Shown here: in pieces, positions 7,173 to 14,807 of the stretch
Position numbering within the stretch: the first letter of the stretch is position 1
Layout of the letters: every line of letters starts with the position of its first letter
DNA from: Oxalobacteraceae bacterium
Lineage (GTDB): Bacteria; Pseudomonadota; Gammaproteobacteria; Burkholderiales; Burkholderiaceae_D
Length of the DNA: 20,591 nucleotides
Direction: 5' to 3'
NCBI GenBank assembly: GCA_003537575.1
Contig: DPRS01000055.1
Coordinates: forward strand, 1-20,591
The notes under the pieces: generated by a model
Database searches by the model: none
The model's input: only the letters and a program-made list of their open reading frames with translations
What the model was told of the DNA's origin: nothing
Made by a program: the position numbers and the translations under genes

Positions 7173-7901
7173 TCAGGAAGGCCTGGCCGCTGGCGCATTA
7201 TTCCGAGATGAGCTTGCCCCATGGTGGGAAGCTTGTGCGCCAGCTTCTTCCGGGAGGCGCCACTGCGCTGCCTCTCTCAGGTATTTCATGACTTGCGCAT
7301 CTTCCACCGGACTGGCATCTTCATACCATTGCGCGACAGAGGCAAACCACTCGGGTACTTGCAGACAAATAACCGTTTCGACTTCGGCTCGCAATTCCGC
7401 GATGCTGTCCGGGGTGGCCACCGGCACGGCGACGATGATTTTTGCCGGATGCTCATGGCGCAAGGTTCTCACCGCAGCCAGCATGGTAGCCCCGCTTACC
7501 AGGCCATCGTCCGCCACGATCACCACCCGGTCCTTGAGGTCATGTTGCGGGCGGATGGCTCGGTAAGCGCTTTCGCGATGCTTCATTTCCCGCAATTCGC
7601 GCTGTGCCATGGTTTCGATCACGTCAGGCGGGATATCCAGCAATGCGATGGTTTCCGGCCGCAATACGCATACGCCACGGCTGCTGACTGCGCCCATGGC
7701 CATATCCTCGTGACCCGGCACGCCAAGCTTGCCGACCAATAAAATATCAAGCGGGCATTCCAGGCGGGCTGCAATTGCATAACCGACCGGCACGCCGCTG
7801 CGCGGCAAGGCCAGCACGGCCACATCCTGCCGGCCGGCATATTCCTCCAGTTGTTCGGCCAAGAGCTGGCCTGCCTGCAGCCGATTCGAAAATGGATTCA
7901 T
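7173..7901 (-). CDS. Phosphoribosyltransferase-family protein
   Basis: A 242-residue type I phosphoribosyltransferase fold protein. The PRPP-binding loop is at residues 126-140 (VVIVADDGLVSGATM), with the two acidic residues and the SGAT variant of the usual TGaT. An N-terminal segment VAVLALPRSGVPVGYAIA precedes LDILLVGKLGVPGHEDMAMGA, the pattern of the stand-alone group often found in stress loci. The substrate base, if any, is unknown. The last 45 residues are Ala/Ser/Arg-rich and may be disordered. A modest AGG seven bases before the ATG supports the start. The gene is 111 bases upstream of the secreted-protein gene on the same strand. Confidence 0.88.
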   Translation of the reverse strand: MNPFSNRLQAGQLLAEQLEEYAGRQDVAVLALPRSGVPVGYAIAARLECPLDILLVGKLGVPGHEDMAMGAVSSRGVCVLRPETIALLDIPPDVIETMAQRELREMKHRESAYRAIRPQHDLKDRVVIVADDGLVSGATMLAAVRTLRHEHPAKIIVAVPVATPDSIAELRAEVETVICLQVPEWFASVAQWYEDASPVEDAQVMKYLREAAQWRLPEEAGAQASHHGASSSRNNAPAARPS

Positions 7902-7983
7902 GGTATGCCTGCACGCTCACGAATGGATAAGAGCCGGCGAACTGGAGCGGATTTTGCAGCAAGGCAGGTCAATGCTGCGAACT

Positions 7984-8015
7984 CTATATGCTCAATGACC
8001 TATATGCTCGATGAC
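7984..8015. repeat. 16-bp tandem direct repeat upstream of the phosphoribosyltransferase gene
   Basis: CTATATGCTCAATGAC (7984-7999) is followed at once by CTATATGCTCGATGAC (8000-8015), differing at one base. It lies about 85-115 bases before the phosphoribosyltransferase start, where a promoter or regulator site would be expected. The rest of 7902-8136 shows nothing I can name. Confidence 0.8.
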
Positions 8016-8136
8016 TGCTCCGCAACTGCGCAACGGCTTGCCTGGAATTCGACATTCCAATATCACAAGGGTTCGCATACTGCCCCTGAGAAATCGAATA
8101 GCGCCGACAACCGGGATTGCCTTGCAGGATTATCTT

Positions 8137-8418
8137 CTACACTTGCAAACGGCCGCGTCCACTATCTTCAGGCCCTGGCTCGAGGGACGATGAAGGGGTT
8201 TTCGCCGGCCGGGCATAGTTGAAAATAGCCGGGCGCACATCAGGCGACGGCTCGATCGCGAGCGCCTGCATTTGCGGCTTGGCGGGATCACCTGGCGATG
8301 GTGGCATTCCCGGGCGATCGCAAGCACCCAGGAAAAGTAGCGGCAAGCATGCCAGCGCAAGACGGCTGCATCTTCTAACGATTGGTACGGCAAGGATCTG
8401 CGGAATGCGGTTTGCCAT
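8137..8418 (-). CDS. Small lipoprotein of unknown function
   Basis: A 93-residue protein with a basic N-terminus, a hydrophobic core (LALACLPLLFLGAC) and a lipobox LGAC with lipidation expected at Cys33. Asp follows the cysteine, which in enterobacteria signals retention in the inner membrane. The mature part is Pro-rich with no recognised domain. The ATG at 8418 has GGGGA six bases upstream; an ATG at 8424 is also in frame but has its purines too close. It starts 43 bases after the GT9 stop and is probably cotranscribed with it. Confidence 0.7.
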   Translation of the reverse strand: MANRIPQILAVPIVRRCSRLALACLPLLFLGACDRPGMPPSPGDPAKPQMQALAIEPSPDVRPAIFNYARPAKTPSSSLEPGPEDSGRGRLQV

Positions 8419-8461
8419 GATCATCCCCGTTCAGATTTCGCCTGCAGGCTGAATACCGTTT

Positions 8462-9523
8462 CTATGCAAGCGGCATGCCCGTATCCTCCAGCAAAGCACG
8501 CACCGTCGCCAGGACGCGCTCGCGCACCAGGCCAGGCTGGCCTGCGGCATCTTCCGTTACCACGTGGACGCTGCGATGGCGCCGCCGGTCCAGCGGCGCC
8601 CATCGCCGCAAACCGCTGCCGTAACACAGCGCCACGCTGGGAATGCCCAAAGCGGCAGCGATATGGGCAATGCCGGTATCGTTGCAAACGACCAGGCGCG
8701 CCTGTTCCAGCAGCGCAGCAAACGCGCCCACGCCGAGCTTGCCCGCCAGGTTCAGCGCCGGCATGCGCATATCCCGCTGGACTGTCGCGGCAAGGGTAGC
8801 TTCCTGCGCTGAACCGACCAGCAGCACCTGCAGGCCGGCCGCATGCAGCCTGTCTGCCACCCTGGCGAAATCCGCCGCCGGCCAGCGTTGCGCCGGCAGA
8901 CGGGCGCCCGGATGAATGCAGACATAACTGCCGGCTGCCGGAGGTTTGGGCAAGCTGGCCAGGAGCGCCTGCCGATCCGCTTCGGTCACGGGAAATTCCA
9001 GCTCATGGCTGGCCGGCGGCACGCCAAGAAATGTCATCAGCTGCGCAAGCCGCAGGATATCGTGACAATTCTCATCCCATGGCATGAAGTGCAGCGGATC
9101 CGGGCAGTATTCGCCCTGGCGGTAAAATCCGGCGTTTCTGACTGCGCCGAAAGTGCGGACCAGCGGATTGCTCAATCCGCCGCTGCCATGGATCTGCAGC
9201 ACGCAATCGAAGCGCTGTTCCTGCATGGCGGCGATAAAGCTCGGGATACGCGGCAAATCCACCGATTGTCCGGGCAAGCCCGGGAAGCCGGGAAAATCGA
9301 CATGGGCGTCGATATACCCGGAAAATCGCCTGGCGAAACTGGCTGCCCATGGCAGGCCGATCAGGGTGACGTGCGCGTTTGGCATTGCCGCGCGCAGGGC
9401 GCGCAAGGTCGGCACCGTGCACAGCAATTCGCCCAGATGCATGGCGCGGAACACTGCGATTTTCGGTTGTGCCGACGAGGCAGACGCATCGAGCAAACGA
9501 AATGGCTGGCGCACAGAATTCAT
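8462..9523 (-). CDS. Glycosyltransferase family 9 (heptosyltransferase-like), copy 1
   Basis: A 353-residue GT9 protein, the family of ADP-heptose:LPS heptosyltransferases with a GT-B fold. The N-terminal domain opens with KIAVFRAMHLGELLCTVPTL (the acceptor-side LGD motif, here LGE). The C-terminal domain has CIHPGARLPAQRWP and the donor-site signature VVCNDTGIAHIAAALGIPSV. I chose the ATG at 9523 because it gives an N-terminus similar in length to the paralogue at 19382-20500; an ATG at 9565 would add 14 residues, and neither has a strong ribosome binding site. It lacks the C-terminal four-cysteine motif of the paralogue. The sugar transferred is unknown. Confidence 0.88.
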   Translation of the reverse strand: MNSVRQPFRLLDASASSAQPKIAVFRAMHLGELLCTVPTLRALRAAMPNAHVTLIGLPWAASFARRFSGYIDAHVDFPGFPGLPGQSVDLPRIPSFIAAMQEQRFDCVLQIHGSGGLSNPLVRTFGAVRNAGFYRQGEYCPDPLHFMPWDENCHDILRLAQLMTFLGVPPASHELEFPVTEADRQALLASLPKPPAAGSYVCIHPGARLPAQRWPAADFARVADRLHAAGLQVLLVGSAQEATLAATVQRDMRMPALNLAGKLGVGAFAALLEQARLVVCNDTGIAHIAAALGIPSVALCYGSGLRRWAPLDRRRHRSVHVVTEDAAGQPGLVRERVLATVRALLEDTGMPLA

Positions 9524-9772
9524 GCAACGGTTCCCAAGGCTTGCCAAATTCTGCCTCCACGGCATCAGGCGAATACGCCGATTTTAACGATACGCCATCA
9601 GCCTGCTTTCGATTGCCGCAAACCGCTTGCGCCCGCACATGCCATGCCGGTGTTAGGCCGTCCTCAGAGTCATGGCATTGGATGAGCTTCTGGAACAATT
9701 TTTGGTAAAGTCGAATAGTAATTGCTACAGGGATGGTAAAAATTTCTGTCTGGCTGCGGGCGGGTCTATTTT

Positions 9773-10054
9773 TTACTGATTGCTTGCCGTGCGCTGACGA
9801 CTGATGCGGCGGTTATGCATGTAAATTGATTGGCCGATCAACGCCGCCATGAAATTGAAAGCATTCGTCCAGACAAACACCCAGCTCCCCAGCATGTAGC
9901 TATAAATGATAAAGCCCAGCGAAGCCACAATCTGTCCGATGAAAAGCCAGCTGGAAACTCCGGCGCAGCTCTTGCTGCGCCATTGTGTATATACCTGAGA
10001 AGAAATCGTCAGAGCCAGCACCATTGCACTGGCCCAGCCAACCGTTTCGGCCAT
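9773..10054 (-). CDS. SemiSWEET/PQ-loop-like three-helix membrane protein
   Basis: A 93-residue protein with three hydrophobic helices: about residues 5-20 (VGWASAMVLALTISSQ), 34-56 (SSWLFIGQIVASLGFIIYSYM) and 60-80 (VFVWTNAFNFMAALIGQSIY). The segment SQVYTQWRSKSCAGVSSWLF matches the helix-1/helix-2 junction of PQ-loop proteins, including the RSKS...VS pattern, with SQ in place of PQ. SemiSWEETs of this size dimerise to transport sugars; transport here is inference. AGGGTG eight bases before the ATG supports the start. It begins 44 bases after the SRPBCC-Hsp20 gene, probably in the same transcript. Confidence 0.75.
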   Translation of the reverse strand: MAETVGWASAMVLALTISSQVYTQWRSKSCAGVSSWLFIGQIVASLGFIIYSYMLGSWVFVWTNAFNFMAALIGQSIYMHNRRISRQRTASNQ

Positions 10055-10098
10055 CGCTTGTCACCCTGTGCGTCAGCAATACGCCTGGGGCAATCCGG

Positions 10099-11127
10099 CT
10101 ACCCCCGAATATCCAGGCGACGCGCGTTGTCGGGAACGGCTGCGATACGCAGGGTGATATCGAGCACGCCGTCATGCATGGTGGCTTGCGCCGAATCCGG
10201 ATCCGCCCCTTCCGGCAGGGGAATCGACCGGTAAAAATGGCCATGATTGCACTCGGCATAACGATGCTCCTGGCGGTGGCGACCGAGCCCGCCGCGCCGC
10301 TCACCTTCGATCATCAATTGACCGCGGATGATTTCGATCTGCACATCCTGTTTGCTCACGCCCGGCAGGTCGGCGCAAATGTGCAGCTGGCCGCCATACT
10401 GCTCGACATCCACCGGTGGCGACCATTCCTGCGTACGCGGCAGCGGCAGCATGCTGCGGCGCATGTTGCGGCCGGGGCCTATCCAGCGCCCCAGCAACTG
10501 CTCCATTTCCTCGCCGACTTTGCGCACGATGCGGATGGGATCGTCCCATACCTGCTGCATCTGGCTGGCGGACTGCCGCGCCGGACGCTCACTGCCCGGA
10601 CCACTTTTGCGCGCACCGGGGGCAGCCGCAGCTTCACGGGCGTTCGCCGCCTCGCGGGATCCCGCAGCGCTGTGGACTGACGTTGCCCCCCACATGTCGG
10701 TGCGGCCGGCGCTGGGGTATTCCTCGCTTTCGACCATTTTCTTGAAACGGGCCAGGTCGCCATCGTCCTGGGGCGTGTCGCTGAGCGAAGAGTACGGATT
10801 CATCAGGAACGCCTCGTCGGCATCCATGTAAAGGGATATTCTGGTTTTATCGTGATCCACGGCTTCGAAATCGACACGGCCTTCGCTTCGCGGGCCGCTG
10901 GTGTTGCGCCAGGCGATGGATTTTTCAGGAATGTTCTGGGTAATCTCCGCATCCCATTCCATTTCCTTGCCGCCCTTTTCCGCCCGCCAGTGGAGATGCG
11001 CCTCATCAAGCTGATGGACCGAATGCACTCCCTTCATGAATCGCGGAAATTCCTCGAACTGGCTCAACTTCCTATAGGCAACACTCACCGGCACATTGAT
11101 CTCGATCGAACGCTCGATTTTGGCCAT
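10099..11127 (-). CDS. SRPBCC (cyclase/dehydrase-like) - Hsp20 fusion protein
   Basis: One uninterrupted 342-residue frame joins two recognisable domains. Residues 1 to about 145 are an SRPBCC/polyketide-cyclase-like fold (MAKIERSIEINVPVSVAYRK, FEEFPRFMKGV, EWDAEITQNIPEKSIAWRN, GRVDFEAV). A linker of about residues 150-230 is Ala/Ser/Arg-rich and includes a helical part (DPIRIVRKVGEEMEQLLGRW). Residues 234-342 are an alpha-crystallin (small heat-shock) domain with DLPGV, GQLMIEGERR, RSIPLPEG and the GVLDITL motif, ending RRLDIRG, where L-D-I may replace the usual I-x-I tail. AGAGGAG before the ATG supports the start. The Hsp20 part should bind unfolding proteins; what the SRPBCC pocket holds is unknown. 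Confidence 0.85.
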   Translation of the reverse strand: MAKIERSIEINVPVSVAYRKLSQFEEFPRFMKGVHSVHQLDEAHLHWRAEKGGKEMEWDAEITQNIPEKSIAWRNTSGPRSEGRVDFEAVDHDKTRISLYMDADEAFLMNPYSSLSDTPQDDGDLARFKKMVESEEYPSAGRTDMWGATSVHSAAGSREAANAREAAAAPGARKSGPGSERPARQSASQMQQVWDDPIRIVRKVGEEMEQLLGRWIGPGRNMRRSMLPLPRTQEWSPPVDVEQYGGQLHICADLPGVSKQDVQIEIIRGQLMIEGERRGGLGRHRQEHRYAECNHGHFYRSIPLPEGADPDSAQATMHDGVLDITLRIAAVPDNARRLDIRG

Positions 11128-11336
11128 CGTTTTCTCCTCTCATTCAGGCGCATCCGTCATTTCGCGGCTGTCATCCTTGATATCGGCAGCCGCGTCTACC
11201 TTTCATCGAGAACATTAGACTGAAAAGCATGTCAATCGTTTAGCGACGCCCTTGCGCAATCTGGAACAGGAATTGCGTCGATGATCTGTACATGCATGGC
11301 AAATAAACCAAAAGCATCTGGAGACGGATAAAGCCA

Positions 11337-12470
11337 ATGGCGAAAATTATCGCTTTCCCGCGCAATCCCTGTTGCATGCGCCAACGCAGCAGGCATGCCG
11401 AAATCAACCCAGACCTGCTGGCTGGCGAGCCGGCTTCCGCCATGCACGTCGGCAACCATGCCATGCGCGTTCAGCCGATCTGGAAGTCGCGCACGCATGG
11501 CATTCTGATGTCGGTGGTGTTGCCTGCGCGCGGCCGTCCTGGCTTGCTGAACCGCTGCCTCGCTTCGCTCATGCGGCAAACGCTGTCGCCCCTGCGGTAT
11601 GAAATCATTGTCGTTGACAGCGCCCCCAGCAGCGCCAGCCGGAGAGTGGTGGAACACTATCTGACCAGGCCTGGCACCGGTCCCTGCATCATTTACCTGC
11701 CGGTGGAGAGTCAGGAAAGCCCGGGCGCCGCCCGCAACCATGGCTGGCATATCGCCCGCGGCACCCTGATTGCTTTCACCGAAGAAGACATGATTCCGTG
11801 CCGTGACTGGCTGACCCAAGGCTTGCAGGCATTCGATGGCATCTCGCAGGCGGTGCGCGGACACATCGCCATGCCCATGGCCGGCCTGCCGAGCGCCAAT
11901 GAGCACGCCGTGAAAAGTCTGGAGCAGGCTGAATTCGCCAGCATCAATTGCTTTTGCCTCAAGCACGTGCTGGAAGAACTGGGAGGATTCGATGAGCGCT
12001 TCGGCGCTGCCGGATGCGAGGATGCGGATCTGTACTTCCGTCTGCTGCAGGCCGATGCCGTGATTGCCGACGCTCCGCTGGCGGTGGTGGAACATCCATC
12101 TGGCGCGGAGCCTTGGGGAGCAAGCCTGCGGCAGCAAAAGAACATGCAGTTCGATGCCCTGCTATACAAAAAACATCCGCACCTGTATCGCGAAAAAATA
12201 GCTGCCGCGATGCCCTGGAATTATCACGCGATCGTTGCTGCGTTGCTGGTGCTGATGGTCGCACTGGCCTTGGACAAGCCATTGGCAGCGCTGTTTGCCG
12301 CCGCCTGCTGGCTGCTCCTGAGCGCGCATCTTTGTCTGCAACGCTTGCGCGGCACGGCAAAGTCGGCATTCAATATTTCCGAAATCGTGCTGACTTCCCC
12401 GTTCCTGCCTCCGCTGGCGATTTTCTGGCGCCTGGTGGGCGCTTTGCGATTCCGCGTCGGCTTCATATAA
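11337..12470 (+). CDS. Glycosyltransferase family 2, membrane-anchored at the C-terminus
   Basis: A 377-residue GT-A fold glycosyltransferase. The nucleotide-sugar domain starts near residue 58 (MSVVLPARGRPGLLNRCLAS, then YEIIVVDSAPS). SPGAARNHGWHIARGTLIAF precedes TEEDMIP, in the position of the usual acidic DxD motif, and GGFDERF with GCEDADLYFRL forms the family's acceptor-side signature. Residues about 298-340 form one or two membrane helices, with another hydrophobic part near the end, suggesting membrane anchoring with catalysis in the cytoplasm. The first 55 residues precede the domain; the true start could be a later ATG (residue 36, 43 or 58). Donor and acceptor are unknown. Confidence 0.85.
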   Translation: MAKIIAFPRNPCCMRQRSRHAEINPDLLAGEPASAMHVGNHAMRVQPIWKSRTHGILMSVVLPARGRPGLLNRCLASLMRQTLSPLRYEIIVVDSAPSSASRRVVEHYLTRPGTGPCIIYLPVESQESPGAARNHGWHIARGTLIAFTEEDMIPCRDWLTQGLQAFDGISQAVRGHIAMPMAGLPSANEHAVKSLEQAEFASINCFCLKHVLEELGGFDERFGAAGCEDADLYFRLLQADAVIADAPLAVVEHPSGAEPWGASLRQQKNMQFDALLYKKHPHLYREKIAAAMPWNYHAIVAALLVLMVALALDKPLAALFAAACWLLLSAHLCLQRLRGTAKSAFNISEIVLTSPFLPPLAIFWRLVGALRFRVGFI

Positions 12471-12499
12471 GCGCAGGAAAAAGCCCGCTTATTTTTTTT
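12467..12499 (+). terminator. Possible intrinsic terminator between convergent genes
   Basis: ATAAGCG (12467-12473) and CGCTTAT (12486-12492) are perfect complements around a 12-base loop and lead into a run of T. The stem overlaps both stop codons of the convergent GT2 and DUF421 genes, which are only 18 bases apart. Confidence 0.5.
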
Positions 12500-12986
12500 C
12501 GATGACGCTGATCTCGCCATCGGATTCGAGATTGGCCAGTTTCACGTCACGCAATTCCGTGATGCCGGCTTGCCGCAGTTTGGCCCACAATTCGTCTTCA
12601 GTGATGAATTCCCTGCGCATATTCCGTTTCAGCATGCGGCCATCCCGTATCAGGCACAGTGTCGACGCTTCGGCGAAATGCCGGAAAGCCTTGAAGCGGA
12701 AGCTCAACCAATCCAGCAGGATGTTCCAGCCGATCAGCGTGGCAACGAGGATCATGCCATCGGTAATGGAACGATACTCTCCCGCCATGGCATTTTGCGA
12801 GGCATCGGCAACGATCACCAGCAATAGGATATCGGCGACCCCGACGGCGCCAACGTCGCGCCGGATGAGAAAGCGGAAAATCAGGAAGAGAAACCAGTAC
12901 ATCGCGCTGCCCCTGACGATGAGCTCCATCACCGGCATGCTGATCGAGAAAATCTCATGCCAATCGATTCCGAGCCAGCCATTCAT
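12489..12986 (-). CDS. DUF421 (YetF/YcaP-type) membrane protein
   Basis: A 165-residue protein with hydrophobic segments near residues 18-40 (VMELIVRGSAMYWFLFLIF), 46-62 (VGVADILLLVIVADAS) and 75-95 (DGMILVATLIGWNILLDWL). The DUF421 domain follows: LIRDGRMLKRNMRREFITEDEL, LRQAGITELRDVKLANLESDG and a final basic tail. The glycine-arginine stretch in the first loop (RFLIRRDVGAVGVADILL) is typical. The function is unknown. Spore and enterobacterial relatives are longer, but this short form is common in proteobacteria. GGGAAG before the ATG supports the start. Confidence 0.88.
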   Translation of the reverse strand: MNGWLGIDWHEIFSISMPVMELIVRGSAMYWFLFLIFRFLIRRDVGAVGVADILLLVIVADASQNAMAGEYRSITDGMILVATLIGWNILLDWLSFRFKAFRHFAEASTLCLIRDGRMLKRNMRREFITEDELWAKLRQAGITELRDVKLANLESDGEISVIEKK

Positions 12987-13072
12987 GGAATTCTTCCCGT
13001 GAACCCAGCACTGAACAACTCAAGCAAGCCACTGCTCAAGCGCCATTTTCAAGCAGCATGAAGAGAACCGAA

Positions 13073-13110
13073 GTCGATTCTGATTTTTCTTGTCGATTCT
13101 GATTTTTCTT
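13073..13110. repeat. Perfect 19-bp tandem duplication
   Basis: GTCGATTCTGATTTTTCTT occurs at 13073-13091 and again at 13092-13110, followed by a partial third start (GTCT). It lies in the gap between the Gp157-like gene and DUF421, at the edge of the phage-derived block. Confidence 0.95.
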
Positions 13111-13169
13111 GTCTCTTCAGGAGTACGTCAAACACTCGGAATTCATTACATGCAAAATCCGTACCTCGC

Positions 13170-13676
13170 TCAACGGATATCGAGCCGCACCGCTTGCTCG
13201 CAATGCGCCCCCGGCACTTCCTGCCCGGCCTTGAATGCCGCCGCAATCGCTTTTTTGTCCGGCACCGGTGGCGGCGACTCCGGGTAATGTAAAAATGCTT
13301 GCGGCAATTCCGCTTCGGCGTCGATCACTACCGCCGGGGGATTTTTTTTCACCGCCAGGGAAAACAGCGCAGTGCTCACGCGTTCGCGCTGCGCCCGCTG
13401 CATCAGTTCCAGAATCAGCTTGCGGCCGCGTTCCGCCGCCCGCTGCAATGCCGCATGGCGTGCTGCCAGATCTTCCATGGTGCGCACCACGCCACTGTCG
13501 GCGGCCTCGAGGTTGCGCACCATCTTCGCGAGATTTTCCAGATGCTCGTCCAGCGGGCCGGATTCGCTTTCCAGCGTATCGCGAATGACTTGCGGATCGT
13601 CGTGCTGTTCGGTGAGGAATTCCGCCAGGCGCCGGTATTGCGCCGCCAGTTCAAACGCCTCGAACACCGGCTTCAT
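13170..13676 (-). CDS. Siphovirus Gp157-like protein
   Basis: A 168-residue protein with the Gp157 (PF05565) layout: a long charged helical N-terminal two-thirds (FEAFELAAQYRRLAEFLTEQ, then LENLAKMVRNLEAADSGVV and a helix to ELMQRAQRERVSTALFSLAV), then KKNPPAVVIDAEAELPQAFL and the short PDKKAIAAAFKAGQEVPGAH pattern of the family. Such proteins are coded in phage recombination/replication blocks; their role is poorly known. Its ATG overlaps the stop of the ATPase gene in ATGA, and GGAG lies eight bases upstream, so the two are translated together. Confidence 0.88.
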   Translation of the reverse strand: MKPVFEAFELAAQYRRLAEFLTEQHDDPQVIRDTLESESGPLDEHLENLAKMVRNLEAADSGVVRTMEDLAARHAALQRAAERGRKLILELMQRAQRERVSTALFSLAVKKNPPAVVIDAEAELPQAFLHYPESPPPVPDKKAIAAAFKAGQEVPGAHCEQAVRLDIR

Positions 13677-14602
13677 GCGTGCGCTCCATAGATCAAGTCC
13701 TCCGCCGACTCGAGCGCGGCCTTGCGCTCGTCCTTGACGCGTGTCAGCTCCGCCAGCGCCGCCGTATCCGGAACGGCGTTCGCAGTACGATAGGCGGCGG
13801 CGAACACGTGATACAGTTCATCCAGGTCATGGGCGCTGCTGATGGAATTGGCAAGCTCCTTCTTTTGCTGCTCGCTCAGGGCCGGCGGAGCAGCTGCCGG
13901 CTCTTCCTCGCCCGCCTGCAGCCAGGTCAGCAGGCGGCGGCCGACTTCGGCATCGGGCCGGATGATCTGGCCGTCGAACAGGCGCGTGCGATCCTTGCCG
14001 ACATAGGCATTGTGCTGGACGTCGAGCTCCATGAAGATCGTGAATTCATAATCGATCCCATCGCGCATGATCGGCGCCAGGCCGATCTTGCGCACCGTCT
14101 GCTTGCCGGTGCGCTCATCCTTTTCCTGCACATATTCAGTCTTGGCGCGCATGGTGGCAATGATGTGGCAACGGCTTTGCAGCAAGGCCTCAACCAAGGC
14201 ATTGTGCTCGGGCGTGACTTGCCGCCATGCCTGCCAGGAGTTGCCGGAACGGTCGGCGATCTTGCCCTGCCGGTCGAGCGACCCGCCCTCTCCGCTCCAG
14301 GCATGCGTCAGACTATCGATGATGATGGTGGTGACACCGGCCTGCTCCATGGCACGGATGGCTTCGATATAGCGTCCCGGCGTAAACGGCGGCGCCAGGC
14401 GCAGCACGTCATAGCCCTCGGGCAGCAGGTCTGCATACAGGTCGCCGCTGCCATGCTCGGTATCGATCATGCCGACCCGGCCGCCCAGGCCGGAAGCGAT
14501 CAGCAAAGCTGAATAGGTTTTCCCGCTGCCGGCCGGCCCTGACATCCCCAGCCGCAGTTTGGCGCGACGCTTGGTTGCGCGATGAATTTCGAATTCGCTC
14601 AT
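13673..14602 (-). CDS. Phage-type AAA_24/Sak4-like ATPase
   Basis: A 309-residue RecA-like ATPase of the phage AAA_24/Sak4 group, which helps single-strand annealing proteins in phage recombination. Walker A is GPAGSGKT at residues 22-29, and the Walker B region is TIIID at 92-96, followed by SLTHAW. The N-terminus MSEFEIHRATKRRAKLRLGM and the C-terminal part after LLTWLQAGEEEP, probably a helical extension of about 85 residues, fit phage homologues. I chose 14602 because homologues start like this and AAGGAT lies about 12 bases upstream; an in-frame ATG at 14707 adds 35 unmatched residues. It is followed by the Gp157-like gene in a four-base overlap. Confidence 0.85.
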   Translation of the reverse strand: MSEFEIHRATKRRAKLRLGMSGPAGSGKTYSALLIASGLGGRVGMIDTEHGSGDLYADLLPEGYDVLRLAPPFTPGRYIEAIRAMEQAGVTTIIIDSLTHAWSGEGGSLDRQGKIADRSGNSWQAWRQVTPEHNALVEALLQSRCHIIATMRAKTEYVQEKDERTGKQTVRKIGLAPIMRDGIDYEFTIFMELDVQHNAYVGKDRTRLFDGQIIRPDAEVGRRLLTWLQAGEEEPAAAPPALSEQQKKELANSISSAHDLDELYHVFAAAYRTANAVPDTAALAELTRVKDERKAALESAEDLIYGAHA

Positions 14603-14807
14603 GATGCGGCATATCCTTTCCAAATTTTCGTCTTCAATTTGCTCAAGACGGCCAATTTGCGCAAACCATTGCAAACCGCCATCCCCGTAATCCTGATGGT
14701 CATCCATGGCTCAATGTGACGTGAGGGCTCGGTGCGCGCCTTCAAGTACGTAAATACGACAATTTAGGTAGTTTTTCTTGCCAAACCCGAGAGGCAAAAA
14801 ATTCTTT

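Noticed and set aside
8843..9685. A 280-codon rightward frame opposite the first GT9 gene
   Set aside because: A shadow of the GT9 gene with biased composition and no domain.
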